Source: Paralithodes platypus
Taxonomy: Eukaryota; Arthropoda; Malacostraca; Decapoda; Lithodidae
Assembly (NCBI GenBank): GCA_032716605.1
Contig: CM064572.1
Coordinates: 36,610,813 to 36,674,812 of the forward strand
DNA: 64,000 nucleotides
Reading direction: 5' to 3'
Shown here: positions 43,504-56,208 of the stretch, piece by piece
How the letters are laid out: each line of letters starts with the position of its first letter
How positions within the stretch are numbered: the first letter of the stretch is position 1
Notes under the pieces: generated by a model
The model's database searches: none
Told to the model about the DNA's origin: nothing
What the model saw: the letters and a program-made list of their open reading frames with translations, nothing else
Program-made: the position numbers and the translations under genes

Positions 43504-44600
43504 TGTAGGGGCGTGGGGTTGAATGAAGTAATAAACATTGGACTTACCGGGTCTCAGATTGATTAAAACCACCTATCAGCGGTCTCTTCTTCGGATATAT
43601 TGACGTAAAGTGGTAGCGGGCAAAACCAATAATAGGAAGGTTCCCTCTTATCAACCCAAGCCTGTCCGTATATGGCTCCCCCCACAGTGCCCCTGGATCT
43701 ATCACATGGAATTATATTAAGTCACCTTAAAATTAAGATATCTCACCCAGTTTATCAAGGTAAAACAAAAAAAACACACACTTCTAGAGGTGAGTGCTAC
43801 ATATAATATTAATTGAGATCAATACATGAGGACAAATAGTTTATAAAACATTGTTTATTCCCTCTCCCCAAAGAAATAAACAGGAAACTACGGGCCTTGA
43901 CTTATACCTTAATAATAATGTACACTGTAATAACTAATACCTACAAGCAGAATAGAAATTTTCAAGCAATACTTAAGGATAATAGTTAGCACGTGATGTG
44001 TTAGACTCACAAATTGTTCAGCAACACAGTAATAGAAGTTCCCGCACAAATTATACCAATTTTCCGTTTTCAAAGTTCATAAGTGCCGCAGAGTTAAAAG
44101 AACGGACATGCTGAAATAAAAGAATTATAGCTGCCCTCCACCTGTGGACAGATACGGGAATACTGAGGGTCCATTGTACGCGGGAAGCTTCAGAACCTAG
44201 CCTACTCCCGGATCCGCTCATCTGTATCCCAAACAGGAAGGTCGGTAGTCTCGGGTTGCACCGACGGTGGGCTACCTCCTGACTGGCTGGATCCACTCTG
44301 GCTTACTTCCCCAGGCCGGATCCCGCTAAAATACATGTAATCATAATGACTAGCTATCCTACAACCAAAAAAATAATCTAAAGGCTCAATGACTTACCAC
44401 ACATATACCAAAAGAAACACTCGGCACAGTATTAACAGCAACATTGCAGGGATACTCAACCAATAATAAGTATAATAAATAAGCCTCATAACAAAAAGAA
44501 AAGAAAAGAAAAAAAAAACAATAAATAATACTTGGCTATGGATCATTATGATAATGGGCAAACATTAATAGACAATAGCAGTAAGAATATATGTTACATT
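43504..44600 (-). repeat. Possible Gypsy-2 LTR, interrupted by LTR-2
   Basis: Starts (plus strand) TGTAGGGGCGTGGGG; on the minus strand the terminus CCCCTACA is followed by AATGGTGGCAATGCGG, a primer-site-like start. Otherwise it is AT-rich and non-coding. LTR-2 is inserted at 44601, so any remainder would continue from 56205. There is no second copy in the window to confirm it. Confidence 0.35.
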
Positions 44601-45889
44601 TGTTACGTCCTGGGATATATAAACACTGGGCTCTTTCTATTGGACTAGGTATGCGGCAACAAGCAACAACGGAAAACGCTAGATCCAACCCTTATCTATA
44701 AACCCCGGCAACAAACCACCCTAAACCGTCAAGAGTCCTGCCTGGACAACAAGGTATCCTATGACTCGGTTACAGGGTGCACGCACTATAGACTGCTGAT
44801 AGTCAAGCAGGCTATATAAAAGATCACACAATTAAGTTGACTTAAAGCTTCAAGGAAAAGATAGATAACGGAATTAAATTGCAGAAACAATTTAATAACA
44901 AACTAGAAGAAAGTACATTTAACGTTACGTTAATTAATACAACTAATCACCCCTGCGTGAAAGAAGGTGAAAGCAAACAGTCCTCAAAACATCGTACAGG
45001 TAGACAAGATGCGGGTTTCTAAACTGCATGCGGCTACTGTAGGATCTGATGCTTAGCAAAGAAAGTACGTTACGGATTAGAGAACTCTTAACTCATAAGC
45101 AGGAATAAATACTAGTGATAGGCCATACAGTGTATAATGGCATAGGTATAATTAAATAAAGGCAGCAACTCGCAACATAACCACATACAGGTGTGCTTCT
45201 CACTCTTAGTCAGGCAAGCCTGCTCGGACAGAGTCTCTAAGCCACACCCTGACTCACAATGCTCACAAAAACGGTAAACTGTGGCACAATAACAAGCATA
45301 CAGAGATCATAAACCCCTAGCTGTTAATCTGCCAGGTGGCAGAGGTCTAGCCGGAAGGATATAGGCTTCGGATACCCGGGCTGAGCCACCTGCTCTAGCC
45401 TAGGGACGTTCCCAAGTCTGTGCGCCAAATTACTCTAATTGAAAGGGTGCTCTCTTGAGAGACTCAGATCGCAAGTATCTGACTCTCTCCTGGCGACCCT
45501 AAAACAAAAGCAAGACGTGCTAGCGCAGTGCTGAGTGGACTAGGCAAGGGCCCTCACACAACACAACACTAGACACACAGGGACACAGACAAGAAAATGC
45601 CCCCAGACTCCCACGGGTATCCTAGTAAAGTCGTGCGGGTCCACAGGACTCGCACCATCAGACTTTTCTTAAAGGATCGCAAAAAGCCTCCCCTCCGGTC
45701 TAGCCCCTGTTAACCTGACACAAGAACACACTAGCAAGCATGAAACCACCAAATATGAGACAACAAAAAAGCTTCCTAGGTCTCATTAACAATTACATCT
45801 CTGCATAAGGCCCAAAATCCTATCTAGTTATCTGAGAGCTCGTCGTTAATACAATAATAGATATAAGGTCTATCAAGGGGATGGGATAA

Positions 45890-48087
45890 TTAACACCTTA
45901 TTGGCGGGCTAGGCGGTAAATAATATGTAGCCACCAGCGGGGTGTTTTTAGCCAAAATAGGGCTGTTTACGTGATCATTTGCATGCCTAAATAAGACCCA
46001 GAGCGTAAAACAAGTATCTATCCCTGAAAGGGCATAAACAGAGCTTTCCAATGACACCACAACGATCCTTTTATGACCGCTAGTTTTCTTGCAACAACCG
46101 CGCAACACGAGTGCAAAAAGCATGTAATTTGGTACTTTCCCCATACAATTCAGTATGTAGCGAGTGAGAGAGGGAGGGAGGAAGTGGGATTCGTGTCAGT
46201 AGTGTTACGATCCAGGTGCTCAAAGACACAGGGCTCTTCAACATTGGACTAGATAATGGCAAAAAGCAACAACGGTAACACTAGATCCAACCCCTGCCTT
46301 AAACACTGGAAAACAAAACACCATTACCGCCCTGAGTCGTGCCTGGACAAGGAGGTATCCTATGACTCGGTAACTGGTGCACACACACTAGGCTGACGCT
46401 CAATGAAACAGCCTATTCTCAAACAGTAAAAGATTACTCGATTATGTTACACAAAGAAAAGATAGTTAACATGATTAATTAACGTTACGATAGATACTCA
46501 AATAACTGGCACTCCTGTATTAAAGAAAGTGCAATGCTAGTCCTGCAACATCAACTGAAACTTCTGAAATAAGTCTGATGCTGGGAAGATGTTCGTAAAG
46601 AATCTTGAACAATTATAATGCAGAATACGGGTCACAATAAATGCTAGGACATATAGTAATAATAGGCAGGCGAATAATAAAGACTGCGCAAAGGTAGTAA
46701 TGCTCGACAACTAAAGAAATGCTTCGTGACACAACGCAACAGCCTACTCGGGTTGTGCAACTCAACAACAACCTCGGCTCAAAAGTGCAGTGAATAATAA
46801 TGCTGCATACATATAATAAGGGGGCTTATCTCTAACCAGTGTCTGCTCAGGTAATAAAGTCTAGCAGGGGTATCAAGGCAGGGCAACAATGGGCGAGCAT
46901 GCAGCTCGTAGCCTAACGTTGTCCAAGGGTGGTATAATGAAGATTACGTTATATGACGGGGTTGCTCTCTTGATAAATCTAGGTCTCTAGTACCTAGCTC
47001 TATCCTGGCGATCCCTCAGAAGTCAACACAAAGAGGCAGCACTATGTTGTGAGGGATTGGCTATGGCCCTCTCACACCACAGCGCTGTGTTCGCAAAGTA
47101 AACCAACCCGAAGACAACTTAGGCTCCCACAGTACCTGTCGATGTCGTGCAGAGCTTAGCTAACACTGCACACATCGGAGACAACGACACAGTAACCTTA
47201 CCCCTAGTCTAGCTTTAGATAACCAAGCAGAATGACTCAACACCTTGCAAGGGAGACATATACCGGTCTACAACCTTCCCGAGAGAGGACACATACGGAA
47301 AAGTCCGTCTCTCTAAACCTCAATAAAGCATAATACCTCCTTAACCTAATACATGGAAATATCTGAGAGCTTCGCGTACAATACGACTGGTCAACGGTGA
47401 ACGTCTATGCTGAAACCAGTTGGGATGTTGAGTTTAATAAAGATTAGAGAATGAGAAAGGAGAAGTCGAGAGAGAGAAATAGTATGCAAAGTGGCGAGTA
47501 TGGGGGACAGAATTGCAAAGGATGTAGGCGATACGCGTGTCAGGCAAGCTCTGAGCTGGTAAAGAACACGAGGCAGCGACGGGAAGGGACTAGTTGACCA
47601 CCCGGCCGCCAACGCCGTCAGCGCCCAAGCGAGCCGCGTCATAGCTCACCACGCTGCTGGGTGTACTCCTTCACACTCTCTCGCTCGCCTCCCACACAAG
47701 CAACATTTATATTATAGCTAATATAAAATATAAGGCGCGGCCACAGACCAAAACAAAGACCACTTCTAGACTGTCTGTGGCAACACGACACTAATGAAAT
47801 AAAGCAGATCATTCTAGGACAACTGTAGCCTATCCCCCCATCCTGGCGAGCGCTAGCGAGCTGCAATGCCCCACGCAACCATTCTGCTAACGCCGGGAGG
47901 CGTCACAGTAGGTTCGCCGCGGTGGTCTGGAGCAGTCATACGCTCGCTACTCTCCTGCCACCACTTGTCTCTCTCTCTCTCAGCAACATTACGTGCTGAA
48001 AATGCCACACGACCTATGTCGCGCACCGCCAGATAGTCCAAATTTATTATACTCGACTTATGTTGTGGGCCGCTAGTTAAGGGTTAA
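45890..48087 (+). repeat. TTAA MITE, family Y copy 4, carrying a solo LTR
   Basis: TTAA duplication 45890-45893 / 48084-48087, matching the single TTAA at the same place in the 5' LTR. MITE sequence occupies 45894-46202 and 47908-48083; a 1705-bp solo LTR lies between. It starts TTAACACCTTATTGGCGGGC and ends GCCGCTAGTTAAGGGTTAA. Confidence 0.88.
46203..47907 (-). mobile_element. LTR-3: solo LTR of a related family
   Basis: Plus-strand ends TGTTACG and CGTCACA, with target duplication GTAG (46199-46202, 47908-47911). The first 170 bp align with the LTR-2 end (AAGCAACAACGG, CTAGATCCAACCC, GGTATCCTATGACTCGG) but most of the rest has diverged. No internal region remains, so it arose by LTR-LTR recombination. 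Confidence 0.85.
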
Positions 48088-49010
48088 ATAGATTGGTGAA
48101 GTAGTGGAAAGAAGGTATACAAAGTAAGAGAGAAAGTTTCTAAGTGGGGTTGAGAGGGATAGATATCAAGGGGGTCCGAAAGGTACGACAGTGAGGTGAG
48201 CTCTAAGTCTTGAATCTGTCTGGATCCCGCCCTAGGCATGCAGAATACATCCCATGCTTGGCAACACTCAACACAGTTGCCGGGTCAAAATCCTTTACCC
48301 CGTGCGTGAGTCGAAACTAAGCCTAACGTTGCAATCGAATGCATGTGGCAACGCTTCAGGCTCGTCCCAAGCTGGCAAGCGAAGCAACGTCCCAAGCCAG
48401 TCTCTCTCTCCCGCTCGTCTCCTGCCGCCCTCACTAGACTTACATCTTAAATATTATAATGAAACAATCAACTATCGAGAATAAAATATACTAAGATGCG
48501 TTGGTTAAGAATAAGGGCAGCTACAAGCTGTGAAACAACATAAGAATATCCCAGACATTAGTTACGTTGTCGTAGGATGTATACTAAGGAAAAGCCGGCC
48601 GGCAGGCTGCCACCAGCCGGTTTCTAAACTGCTGGCCAGCCGATGCGCGCGCATGCCCGCACGTGGCTACTATGCAGAAGCGTCACACCTCCCCCAAGAT
48701 ATAAGACCCTTGACTAAGTTCTTCATATCTAACAGAAAGCTTCTCATAGTACCACACACTGTTGCGACACAAGGCACTATATATAAAAAAAATAAAGACT
48801 GTTGCGCTCCACCGAGCAAGTTCAACTAACTTGGCGACAATAAGCGAAAACATTCAACTTAGATACTGCTACAACATCTTATACAAAATTTTACACGTTA
48901 TAAAAATAAAGAGTTTTTATAAGGTTTTTGCTTTTTTAATATGTTTTTTTCGGCTGAACTACAGTGACAGCCTATTTTCCTCCACACTCAACCCTCAATC
49001 CTGTGGCAGT

Positions 49011-50737
49011 CTAACCAACATCATCCATCCTTGATAGACAATCCGCTCTCACGTTATCAGAACTGGCAATATGGCGTATGTCCAGATTATACTCCTGAAG
49101 CATGAGTGACCACCTGGTCAGCCTCATATTCCGGTTATGAAACTGATTCAAGAATTTCAGAGGGTGATGATCGGTATAAACCACTACGACTGGTCCGAAA
49201 CAGGAACATATACATCGAAGTGCCTGAGTGCCAGCACTATCGCCAGGAGTTCTTTTTCAATTACAGAGTAATTCCTTTGTGCACTATTGAATTTTTTACT
49301 GTAAAAACTCACTCGATGTTCGATACCTTCATCATCTGTCTGTAACAAGACAGCCCCAGCCCCTACGCCACTGGCATCAGTCGCCAGCTGAAAAGGTCTG
49401 CTGAAGTCTGGGGCCCTGAGTATGGGGTGGGTACATAACAGGTGTTTCACCAAGGAAAATGCCTCTGCACACTCAGGAGACCACCGGAACTTCTTGTCCT
49501 TAGATAATAAGTCAGTTAAAGGTGCAAGTACAGTCGAATAGCCTTTGATGAAGCGACGATAATAGCCTATCATACCTAGAAACCGCATGATTTGTTTCTT
49601 AGTAGTAGGCTGGGGAAACTGATCGATGGCTTTGATCTTTGTCTGTGGAGGGCACACCTGACCCATCCCCACCTCGAACCCCAGGTACAAAACTGTGGCT
49701 TTGATAAAATCGCACTTACCCAGGTTTACCACCAAACCTGCTTCATTCAGTTTATTAAAAAGCTGTCCGATGTGAGCACAGTGACTGTTAAAATCATCAT
49801 CGTATATTATGACATCATCTAGGTACACCGTACAGTTGGGAATGTCGGCTACAATGTCGTTCATTAATTTCTGAAACGTTGCAGGGGCATTTTTCAGCCC
49901 GTATGGCATAACATGGCAACGATAAGTGGCACCGTCCACCACAAACCCACACACCTCTCGCGCTCGCTCAGACAAGGGCACTTGCCAATAACCCTTAACA
50001 AGGTCTATCTTAGTGAGGAACTTGGCTTTTCCTATCTTATCCACACTGTCGTCCACGCGAGGGAGAGGGTAGGCATTTGTGGGGGTTAAACCATTCAACC
50101 TGCGGAAATCTATACAAAACCGCACCTTGCCATCTGGTTTGGGCTGCAGTGTGACTGGGGAAGTCCACCTTACTGCAGCCTCAGAAATCAGCCCACGTTT
50201 CAGCATATAATCCAGCTCTTCCCTAAGTGCTGGTAATGTAATAGGGGGAACACGGTATGGCACTGATTTAAAGGGCGGGTGGTCCCCAACATCGACGTTG
50301 TGCACCGCTTGAGTAGTGAGGCCAGGATGCTCCGCGAAAACAGCTGGGTTTGAATCAAACAAGTGCTGCACAGCTACACGCTGTTGCTCAGGCAGGTGCA
50401 ATATCAACTCGTGAGCCACTTGTCTAGAATTCCCCGCCCACTGATCCGCGGAAACATGACAATCCCAATTATCCTCCCCCGCAGCTTGACTGTCCCATCC
50501 TCCTTCTCCACCACGATCGCTGCAGATCAACACCGGGACAGTGAGAGGCTCGGAGGGGCGCCTCACATACTCTTTCATCAGATTTACATGGCAAAGTTGG
50601 TTCTTTTTCTTACGATCAGGAGTAGCTACTAAATAGTCGAGATCAGAAACCTTCCTTACAACCCGATACGGACCAGAATACTTGGCAGACAAGGGGTGTC
50701 CCACCAGAGGCAGTAGTATCAGTACCTCCTGATCTAC
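49011..50737 (-). pseudogene. LTR-2 integrase tail, reverse transcriptase and RNase H
   Basis: A 506-codon open frame (49184-50704), followed by a frameshifted end to TAG at 49011. It opens with the integrase GPY/F-like tail (AKYSGPYRV, NQLCHVNLMKEYV), then a linker with HVSADQWAGNSRQ and LPEQQRVAVQHLF. RT: RWTSPVTLQPKPDGKVRFC, IDFRRLNGLTPTNAYPLPR, TKIDLVKGYWQVPL, MPYGLKNAPATFQKLMND, VYLDDVIIYDDD (YLDD at about residues 294-297). RNase H: LATDASGVGAGAVL, VIEKELLAIVLALRH. Integrase tail and RT are in one uninterrupted frame, which fixes the unusual order. Confidence 0.88.
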
Positions 50738-51839
50738 TTCAAAACTCCCTCAGCTTCACCTTCTGGTCGTATCTGTCCTTCATCTGAGCTTGTGAACTCT
50801 TAAGGTTCCGACCTGCTACCTCCAAGCTCTTTAGCATTCTCTCACGGCTTTCAACTACATACTTTAGAAGCGAGCATGGCTTTGTGACTCCCTCCAAGAT
50901 CTCCTTGACTATGTGGAGGGGCCCCCTGACCCTGTGTCCAAAAACCAACTCGTTCGGGCTAAATCCCAAGCTCTCCCCAGGTATTTCTCTCGCAGCAAAT
51001 AAAACGTATGGGAGACCTAGATCCCAGTCCTTCCCATTTTCCATGCAATAACACCGCAACATACTCTTGAGAGTCGAGTGCCACCTTTCCAAAACTCCCT
51101 GACTCTCGGGATGGTAGGCAGATGACACCACAGACACTATCCCATGTTGCTGCATGGTCTGCTTAAACAGAGCAGAAGTAAAATTGGATCCCTGATCAGA
51201 CTGGATCTCCTGAGGGTAGCCATAACGAGAGAAATAGACAAGTAGGTTTTTGACAACAGTCTTAGCCATCCCGTTGCGCATGGGGTAAGCATCTGGATAC
51301 TGTGTTCCTACATCCATTACAGTTAGTAAAAATGTATTGCCGGCACTAGTGGGGGGCAATGGGCCAACCATATCGATAACTACTTTGCTGAAGGGCGGCC
51401 CAATGACAGGGATGGGTTGTAACGGGGCTCTCGGGATGACCTGATTGGGTTTCCCAACAACTTGACAAGTGTGACACTGTGACACCCATGACACGACACT
51501 CGCCTTTAACCCCGGCCATCAGAAAAGCTTGCTCAGAGCTGCCTCCGTCTTACGTGCCCCCAGGTGCCCTGCCAAAGGCACATCATGAGCTAATCTCAAT
51601 AAGCTCTCACGGCACACCCTCGGTACTACTAACTGGTCCACTAATCCTGACCCGCCATCCCACTTTTTCTTGGGATCCTGATGTCTCCGATACAAGATCC
51701 CCTCGGACAAGAAAAAATCACCAGGCTGCGCATCCCCATCGCTCTCCAGTTCGATAGCACCATTACCACACGCCCTGACTTCAGGATCTTCCAGCTGCAA
51801 GGAACATATATCAGCAGGTGCGAGATTATCCAAGTTCAT
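50738..51839 (-). pseudogene. LTR-2 integrase
   Basis: Order: HHCC zinc region (LRLAHDVPLAGHLG, QCHTCQVVGK), a catalytic core with VVIDMVGPLPP (Asp), IQSDQGSNFTSALF (Asp), SAYHPESQGVLERWHS (Glu), and LPYVLFAAREIPGESLGFSP. One stop (TGA in place of a Trp, near 51520) and a frameshift near 50737 before the GPY/F-like tail. It inserts cDNA into chromosomal DNA. In ordinary Ty3/gypsy it follows RNase H; here it precedes RT. Confidence 0.85.
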
Positions 51840-51976
51840 CTTAAATCATTTATTTCCACCTCCAATGTCCCGCTGAGCCATCCTTTCCTCACACTGCGCA
51901 TAACGATGCTGTCGCAGAGTCTCTTCCTGCCCTGCACCTGCACTAGCGGTGACAGGCCCCGGGGCCTCTCCAGACT

Positions 51977-52740
51977 CTAACATACTGTAGGTGCCAATAA
52001 TGAGTCACCAAGAAACACTGCCGGCTCAAAACTCTCCAATTGACCAACACTTCCCGTTTTCTTGTGACCTTTCCTCCGCGGTTTGATAGACTGAGGTGGT
52101 GGCTGCAAGGCTCCGGATGTCTGAGAACGCGTCACAACACACGCCATGGTTAGTACGCTACACTTCTCAACCCACTCCTGTTCCTCCCTACTAACGTCGG
52201 CCGCCTTCTCGGCAACGACCCAGGGTGAAACCTTAGAAGCAGGCACCGCAAAGTCGTTGCCGAGGAGGAGGTCGACGCCCCCAACAGGCAAGTTCTCTAC
52301 AATTCCTACATCCAGCTCCTTCGCCACACCACCCACCTCCAGCTCCATCCGCACCAGCGGGTAGGACTTCGTAGCATTGATCCCCTGAACTACCACCACC
52401 CGAGCAGCGTTAATCGGCCTACCAGTAAAGTTCTTTAACAAGGTCTGAGAAGCCCCCGTATCACGCAATAGCTTAACTCCTCGCCTTTCGCCAGCCCACC
52501 TCACAAAACCATGCCCTCTATGACCCCCAAAGACGTCGCGGACAGGGTTCGAGCCTTCCGGACTCTTGAACACAGGCTGTGTCCCAACCTCTGACGAACT
52601 ACCCTTGGCAAACTCAGAAGATATAGGTGACACCCCTATGCTGCGGGCCACTGACACAACCTTGTTTGGTGGCTTGTTCGGACAAGCATTTGCAAAGTGA
52701 CCCTCCTTGTGACATGTAAAGCACTCTTTACTCTTTGGTT
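51977..52740 (-). pseudogene. LTR-2 zinc knuckle and aspartic protease
   Basis: CFTCHKEGHFANAC (CX2CX4HX4C) near 52700, then LLRDTGASQTLLKNF with the active-site D-T-G and VDLLLGNDF. Continuous with the gag frame apart from one stop at 52922. It ends before the integrase frame; the junction is not in one frame. Confidence 0.82.
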
Positions 52741-52921
52741 TCTCTTGGGAGTGGGAGGTACCATTAGACTTCTTATACGGGACGGTATTTAGTTTATGTT
52801 CAGTTTTATTGTCAGTGCTAGATGGTTTTGTGTATTTATGTGTATCAAAATTCTTGGGAGGGGGAGGGGTACGATCCTTTGCACCCGACTCACTCCTAGC
52901 TGCTGCTCCGCACCCTCGAAT

Positions 52922-54105
52922 TTATGACAGTTGGAGGTCAGCCATTTCTGCTGCCTCCTGAAGAGTTCTAGGATTTTTTTCCTTTATATTTAATGTTAAG
53001 TCCCCGCCTGTGCACTTAAAGAACTGCTCCAAGAGAACCAGCTCACTCAACTCCTCAAAAGTAGCTGCCCTCTCAGAACGCAGCCAATGTCGTAGTGCAT
53101 CAGACAAGTCCCGGGCGTGTTCTAGGAAGGTACTATCCTTGCCCTTAGTAACACCCCGAAACTTCAAGCGGTAAGTTTCCGGTTGTAACTCATAGGCCCA
53201 TAGCACAGCCTTCTTTAGCTCATCATAAACTACACAGGACTCTAAAGGTAGTGCATCATATGCTTTTAGACCCTTTCCTAGGAGTCTTGATGAAACTAAT
53301 GCTGCCCACTTTTCCTGAGGCCACTGGTGTTCCTGACACTTCTTCTCAAATCGCATAAAAACTCAGTCACACATAATTCATCGAACACAGGAACTAGTTT
53401 AAGCAGGTGCGACAATGATTGGTCCCGATGTCTATATCCTCCCCCAATATTTCGCCCTGTTACCTCCACTCGAGATCTCTCCAGCTCCCTGTCAGCCCGA
53501 TACCTAGTAGACTCTGCCTGCAGTTCAGCCTCTCGTATAACTGTTCTCTCTGCAGCCTCAGCCTGAGCTCTAGCAACCTCAGCCTGCACACTAACCTGTC
53601 TTTCGGCGGCCTCAACCTGAGCTCTAGCGGCCTTAACCTTGGCCATCTCAAGCCGAAACAACAAATCTGGAGTCAACCCTTGAGGAGGGGAAGGTGCATC
53701 TAATGGAGAGGGTCCCTGTGATTGAATCCCACGATGCCATTGACCATCAACTTGGGGGTATGTACTAAATTCAGGCATCCTGACGTTTGATATGGGGGTA
53801 GAGTGGTGGGGGGGCTGGGGACCGGGGCCCCCAGTCGCCTCTCCACCCAGGTCTCTCCCTTCTAAACCCAATATCAAAGTCCTCAGCTGATCTTTCCTCA
53901 TGCCACTTAAACCCTGGTGACCCTGAAGACCTGCCACACATTTTAAGCCATACTTATTCTGCTTCAACACCCTGGCAGCGGTAAGGGGCACCTCTAAAAA
54001 TCTTCTAGCACCCTCCTCGCTATCGAGTAGCCACTCCACAGGTCTTTCTCCCTCCGAGCCCGTATCGTGACCTGACCCATCACTGTGTTCTGATGTATTA
54101 GACAT
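52922..54105 (-). pseudogene. LTR-2 gag
   Basis: ATG 54105 (SNTSEHSDGSGHDTGSEG). A Pro-rich spacer, then an Ala/Glu/Arg coiled-coil-like repeat (about residues 150-215: ARAQVEAAERQVSVQAEVAR). Capsid-like HLLKLVPVFDELCVTEFL, a frameshift near 53330, WAALVSSRLLGKGLKAYDAL, YELQPETYRLKFR and LEHARDLSDALRHWLRSE. Stop TAA at 52922 where the frame otherwise continues into the zinc knuckle. Closely matches LTR-1 gag but differs throughout, so the two are separate families. Confidence 0.8.
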
Positions 54106-54319
54106 GTTTGTGTACTGCAGTAATTATCACGGTTATAGAATGTGCCTTATCTCCTATGCAAGTATGTATATACTAATGTTATTTAAAGTCTTTAATGTGT
54201 TATATTGGTTGCTCAAAAAAAAAAACTCTATGTCCACTGTATTCCTTTATCATAAGGAATCTCAAAACAAATGACCACTATATTCCTCTGTTCAGTAAAT
54301 CCTATGCAAGGTCGCCATT

Positions 54320-56204
54320 TGTTACGTCCTGGGATATATAAACACTGGGCTCTTTCTATTGGACTAGGTATGCGGCAACAAGCAACAACGGAAAACGCTA
54401 GATCCAACCCTTATCTATAAACCCAGGCAACAAACCACCCTAAACCGTCAAGAGTCCTGCCTGGACAACAAGGTATCCTATGACTCGGTTACAGGGTGCA
54501 CACACTATAGACTGCTGATAGTCAAGCTGGCTATAAAAAAGATCACACAATTAAGTTGACTTAAAGCTTCAAGGAAAAGATAGATAACGGAATTAAATTG
54601 CAGAAACAATTTAATAACAAACTAGAAGAAAGTACATTTAACGTTACGTTAATTAATACAACTAATCATCCCTGCGTGAAAGAAGGTGAAAGTAAACAGT
54701 CCTCAAAACATCGTACAGGTAGACAAGATGCGGGTTTCTAAACTGCATGCGGCTACTGTAGGATCTGATGCTTAGCAAAGAAAGTACGTTACGGATTTAG
54801 AGAACTCTTAACTCATAAGCAGGAATAAATACTAGTGATAGGCCATACAGTGTATAATGGCATAGGTATAATTAAATAAAGTAAGCAATTCGGAACATAA
54901 CCACATACAGGTGTGCTTCTGTCAGGCAAGCCTGCTCGGACAGAGTCTCTAAGCCACACCCTGACTCACAATGCTCACAAAAACGGTAAACTGTGGCACA
55001 ATAACAAGGATACAGAGATCACAAACCCCTAGCTGTTAATCTGCCAGGTGGCAGAGGTCTAGCCGGAAGGATATAGGCTTCGGATACCCGGGCTGAGCCA
55101 CCTGTTCTAGCCTAGGGACGTTCCCAAGTCTGTGCGCCAATTACTCTAATTGAAAGGGTGCTCTCTTGAGAGACTCAGATCGCAAGTATCTGACTCTCTC
55201 CTGGCGACCCTAAAACAAAAGCAAGACGTGCTAGCGCAGTGCTGAGTGGACTAGGCAAGGGCCCTCACACAACACAACACTAGATACACAGGGACACAGA
55301 CAAGAAAATGCCCCCAGACTCCCACGGGTATCCTAGTAAAGTCGTGCGGGTCCACAGGACTCGCACCAGCAGACTTTACTTAAAGGATCGCAAAAAGCCT
55401 CCCCTCCGGTCTAGCCCCTGCTAACCTGACACAAGAACACACTAGCAAGTATGAAACCACCAAATATGAGACAACAAAAAAGCTTCCTAGGTCTCATTAA
55501 CAATTACATCTCTGCATAAGGCCCAAAATCCTATCTAGTTATCTGTGAGCTCGTCGTTAATACAATAATAGATATAAGGTCTATCAAGGGGATGGGATAA
55601 TTAAATAGATTGGTGAAGTAGTGGAAAGAAGGTATACAAAGTAAGAGAGAAAGTTTCTAAGTGGGGTTGAGAGGGATAGATATCAAGGGGGTCCGAAGGG
55701 TACGACAGTGAGGTGAGCTCTAAGTCTTGAATCTGTCTGAACCCCGCCCTAGGCATGCAGAATACATCCCATGCTTGGCAACACTCAACACAGTTGCCGG
55801 GTCAAAATCCTCTACCCCGTGCGTGAGTCAAAACTAAGCCTAACGTTGCAATCGAATGCATGTGGCAACGCTTCAGGCTCGTCCCAAGCTGGCAAGCGAA
55901 GCAACGTCCCAAGCCGGTCTCTCTCTCCCGCTCGTCTCCTGCCGCCCTCACTAGACTTACATCTTATATATTATAATGAAACAATCAACTATCGAGAATA
56001 AAATATACTAAGATGCGTTGGTTAAGAATAAGGGCAGCTACAAGCTGTGAAACAACATAAAAATATCCCAGACATTAGTTACGTTGTCGTAGGATATATA
56101 CTAAGGAAAAGCCGGCCGGCCGGCTGCCACCAGCCGGTTTCAAAACGGCTGGGCAGCCGACGTGTGCTCATGCCCGCACGTGGCTACTATGCAGAAGCGT
56201 CACA
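54320..56204 (-). repeat. LTR-2 5' LTR
   Basis: 1885 bp. On the minus strand it is followed by AATGGCGACCTTGC, similar to the LTR-1 leader, so the two probably use the same kind of primer (tRNA not assigned). It contains GCCGGCCGGC-rich and GAGAGAGA segments near its 5' side. Confidence 0.9.
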
Positions 56205-56208
56205 CATT

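Larger units (their letters stand above)
44601..48687 (-). repeat. LTR-2 3' LTR with nested insertions
   Basis: Outer parts 44601-45893 and 48088-48687 are colinear with 54320-56204 and nearly identical. The break lies in ATAATTAAATAG of the 5' LTR, at a TTAA. Frames inside (for example plus 48254-48484) recur in the other LTR copies but are not known proteins. Confidence 0.9.
44601..56204 (-). mobile_element. LTR-2: long-LTR Ty3/gypsy-like element, gag-PR-INT-RT-RH
   Basis: On the minus strand it runs TGTGACG to CGTAACA, with target duplication CATT (44597-44600, 56205-56208). 5' LTR 54320-56204 (1885 bp); 3' LTR 44601-48687, which is about 1893 bp without its nested MITE. The coding region 49011-54105 has the full domain set with integrase before RT. 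The purine tract ATCTTGGGGGAGG abuts the 3' LTR. It is more complete than LTR-1 but carries frameshifts (about 53330, 50737, 49195) and at least two stops. Confidence 0.88.

Noticed and set aside
48254..48484. 76-residue ORF repeated at 55771-56001, with a related minus-strand ORF at 59352-59588
   Set aside because: Again LTR sequence of the LTR-2 family; conservation follows LTR identity, not coding.
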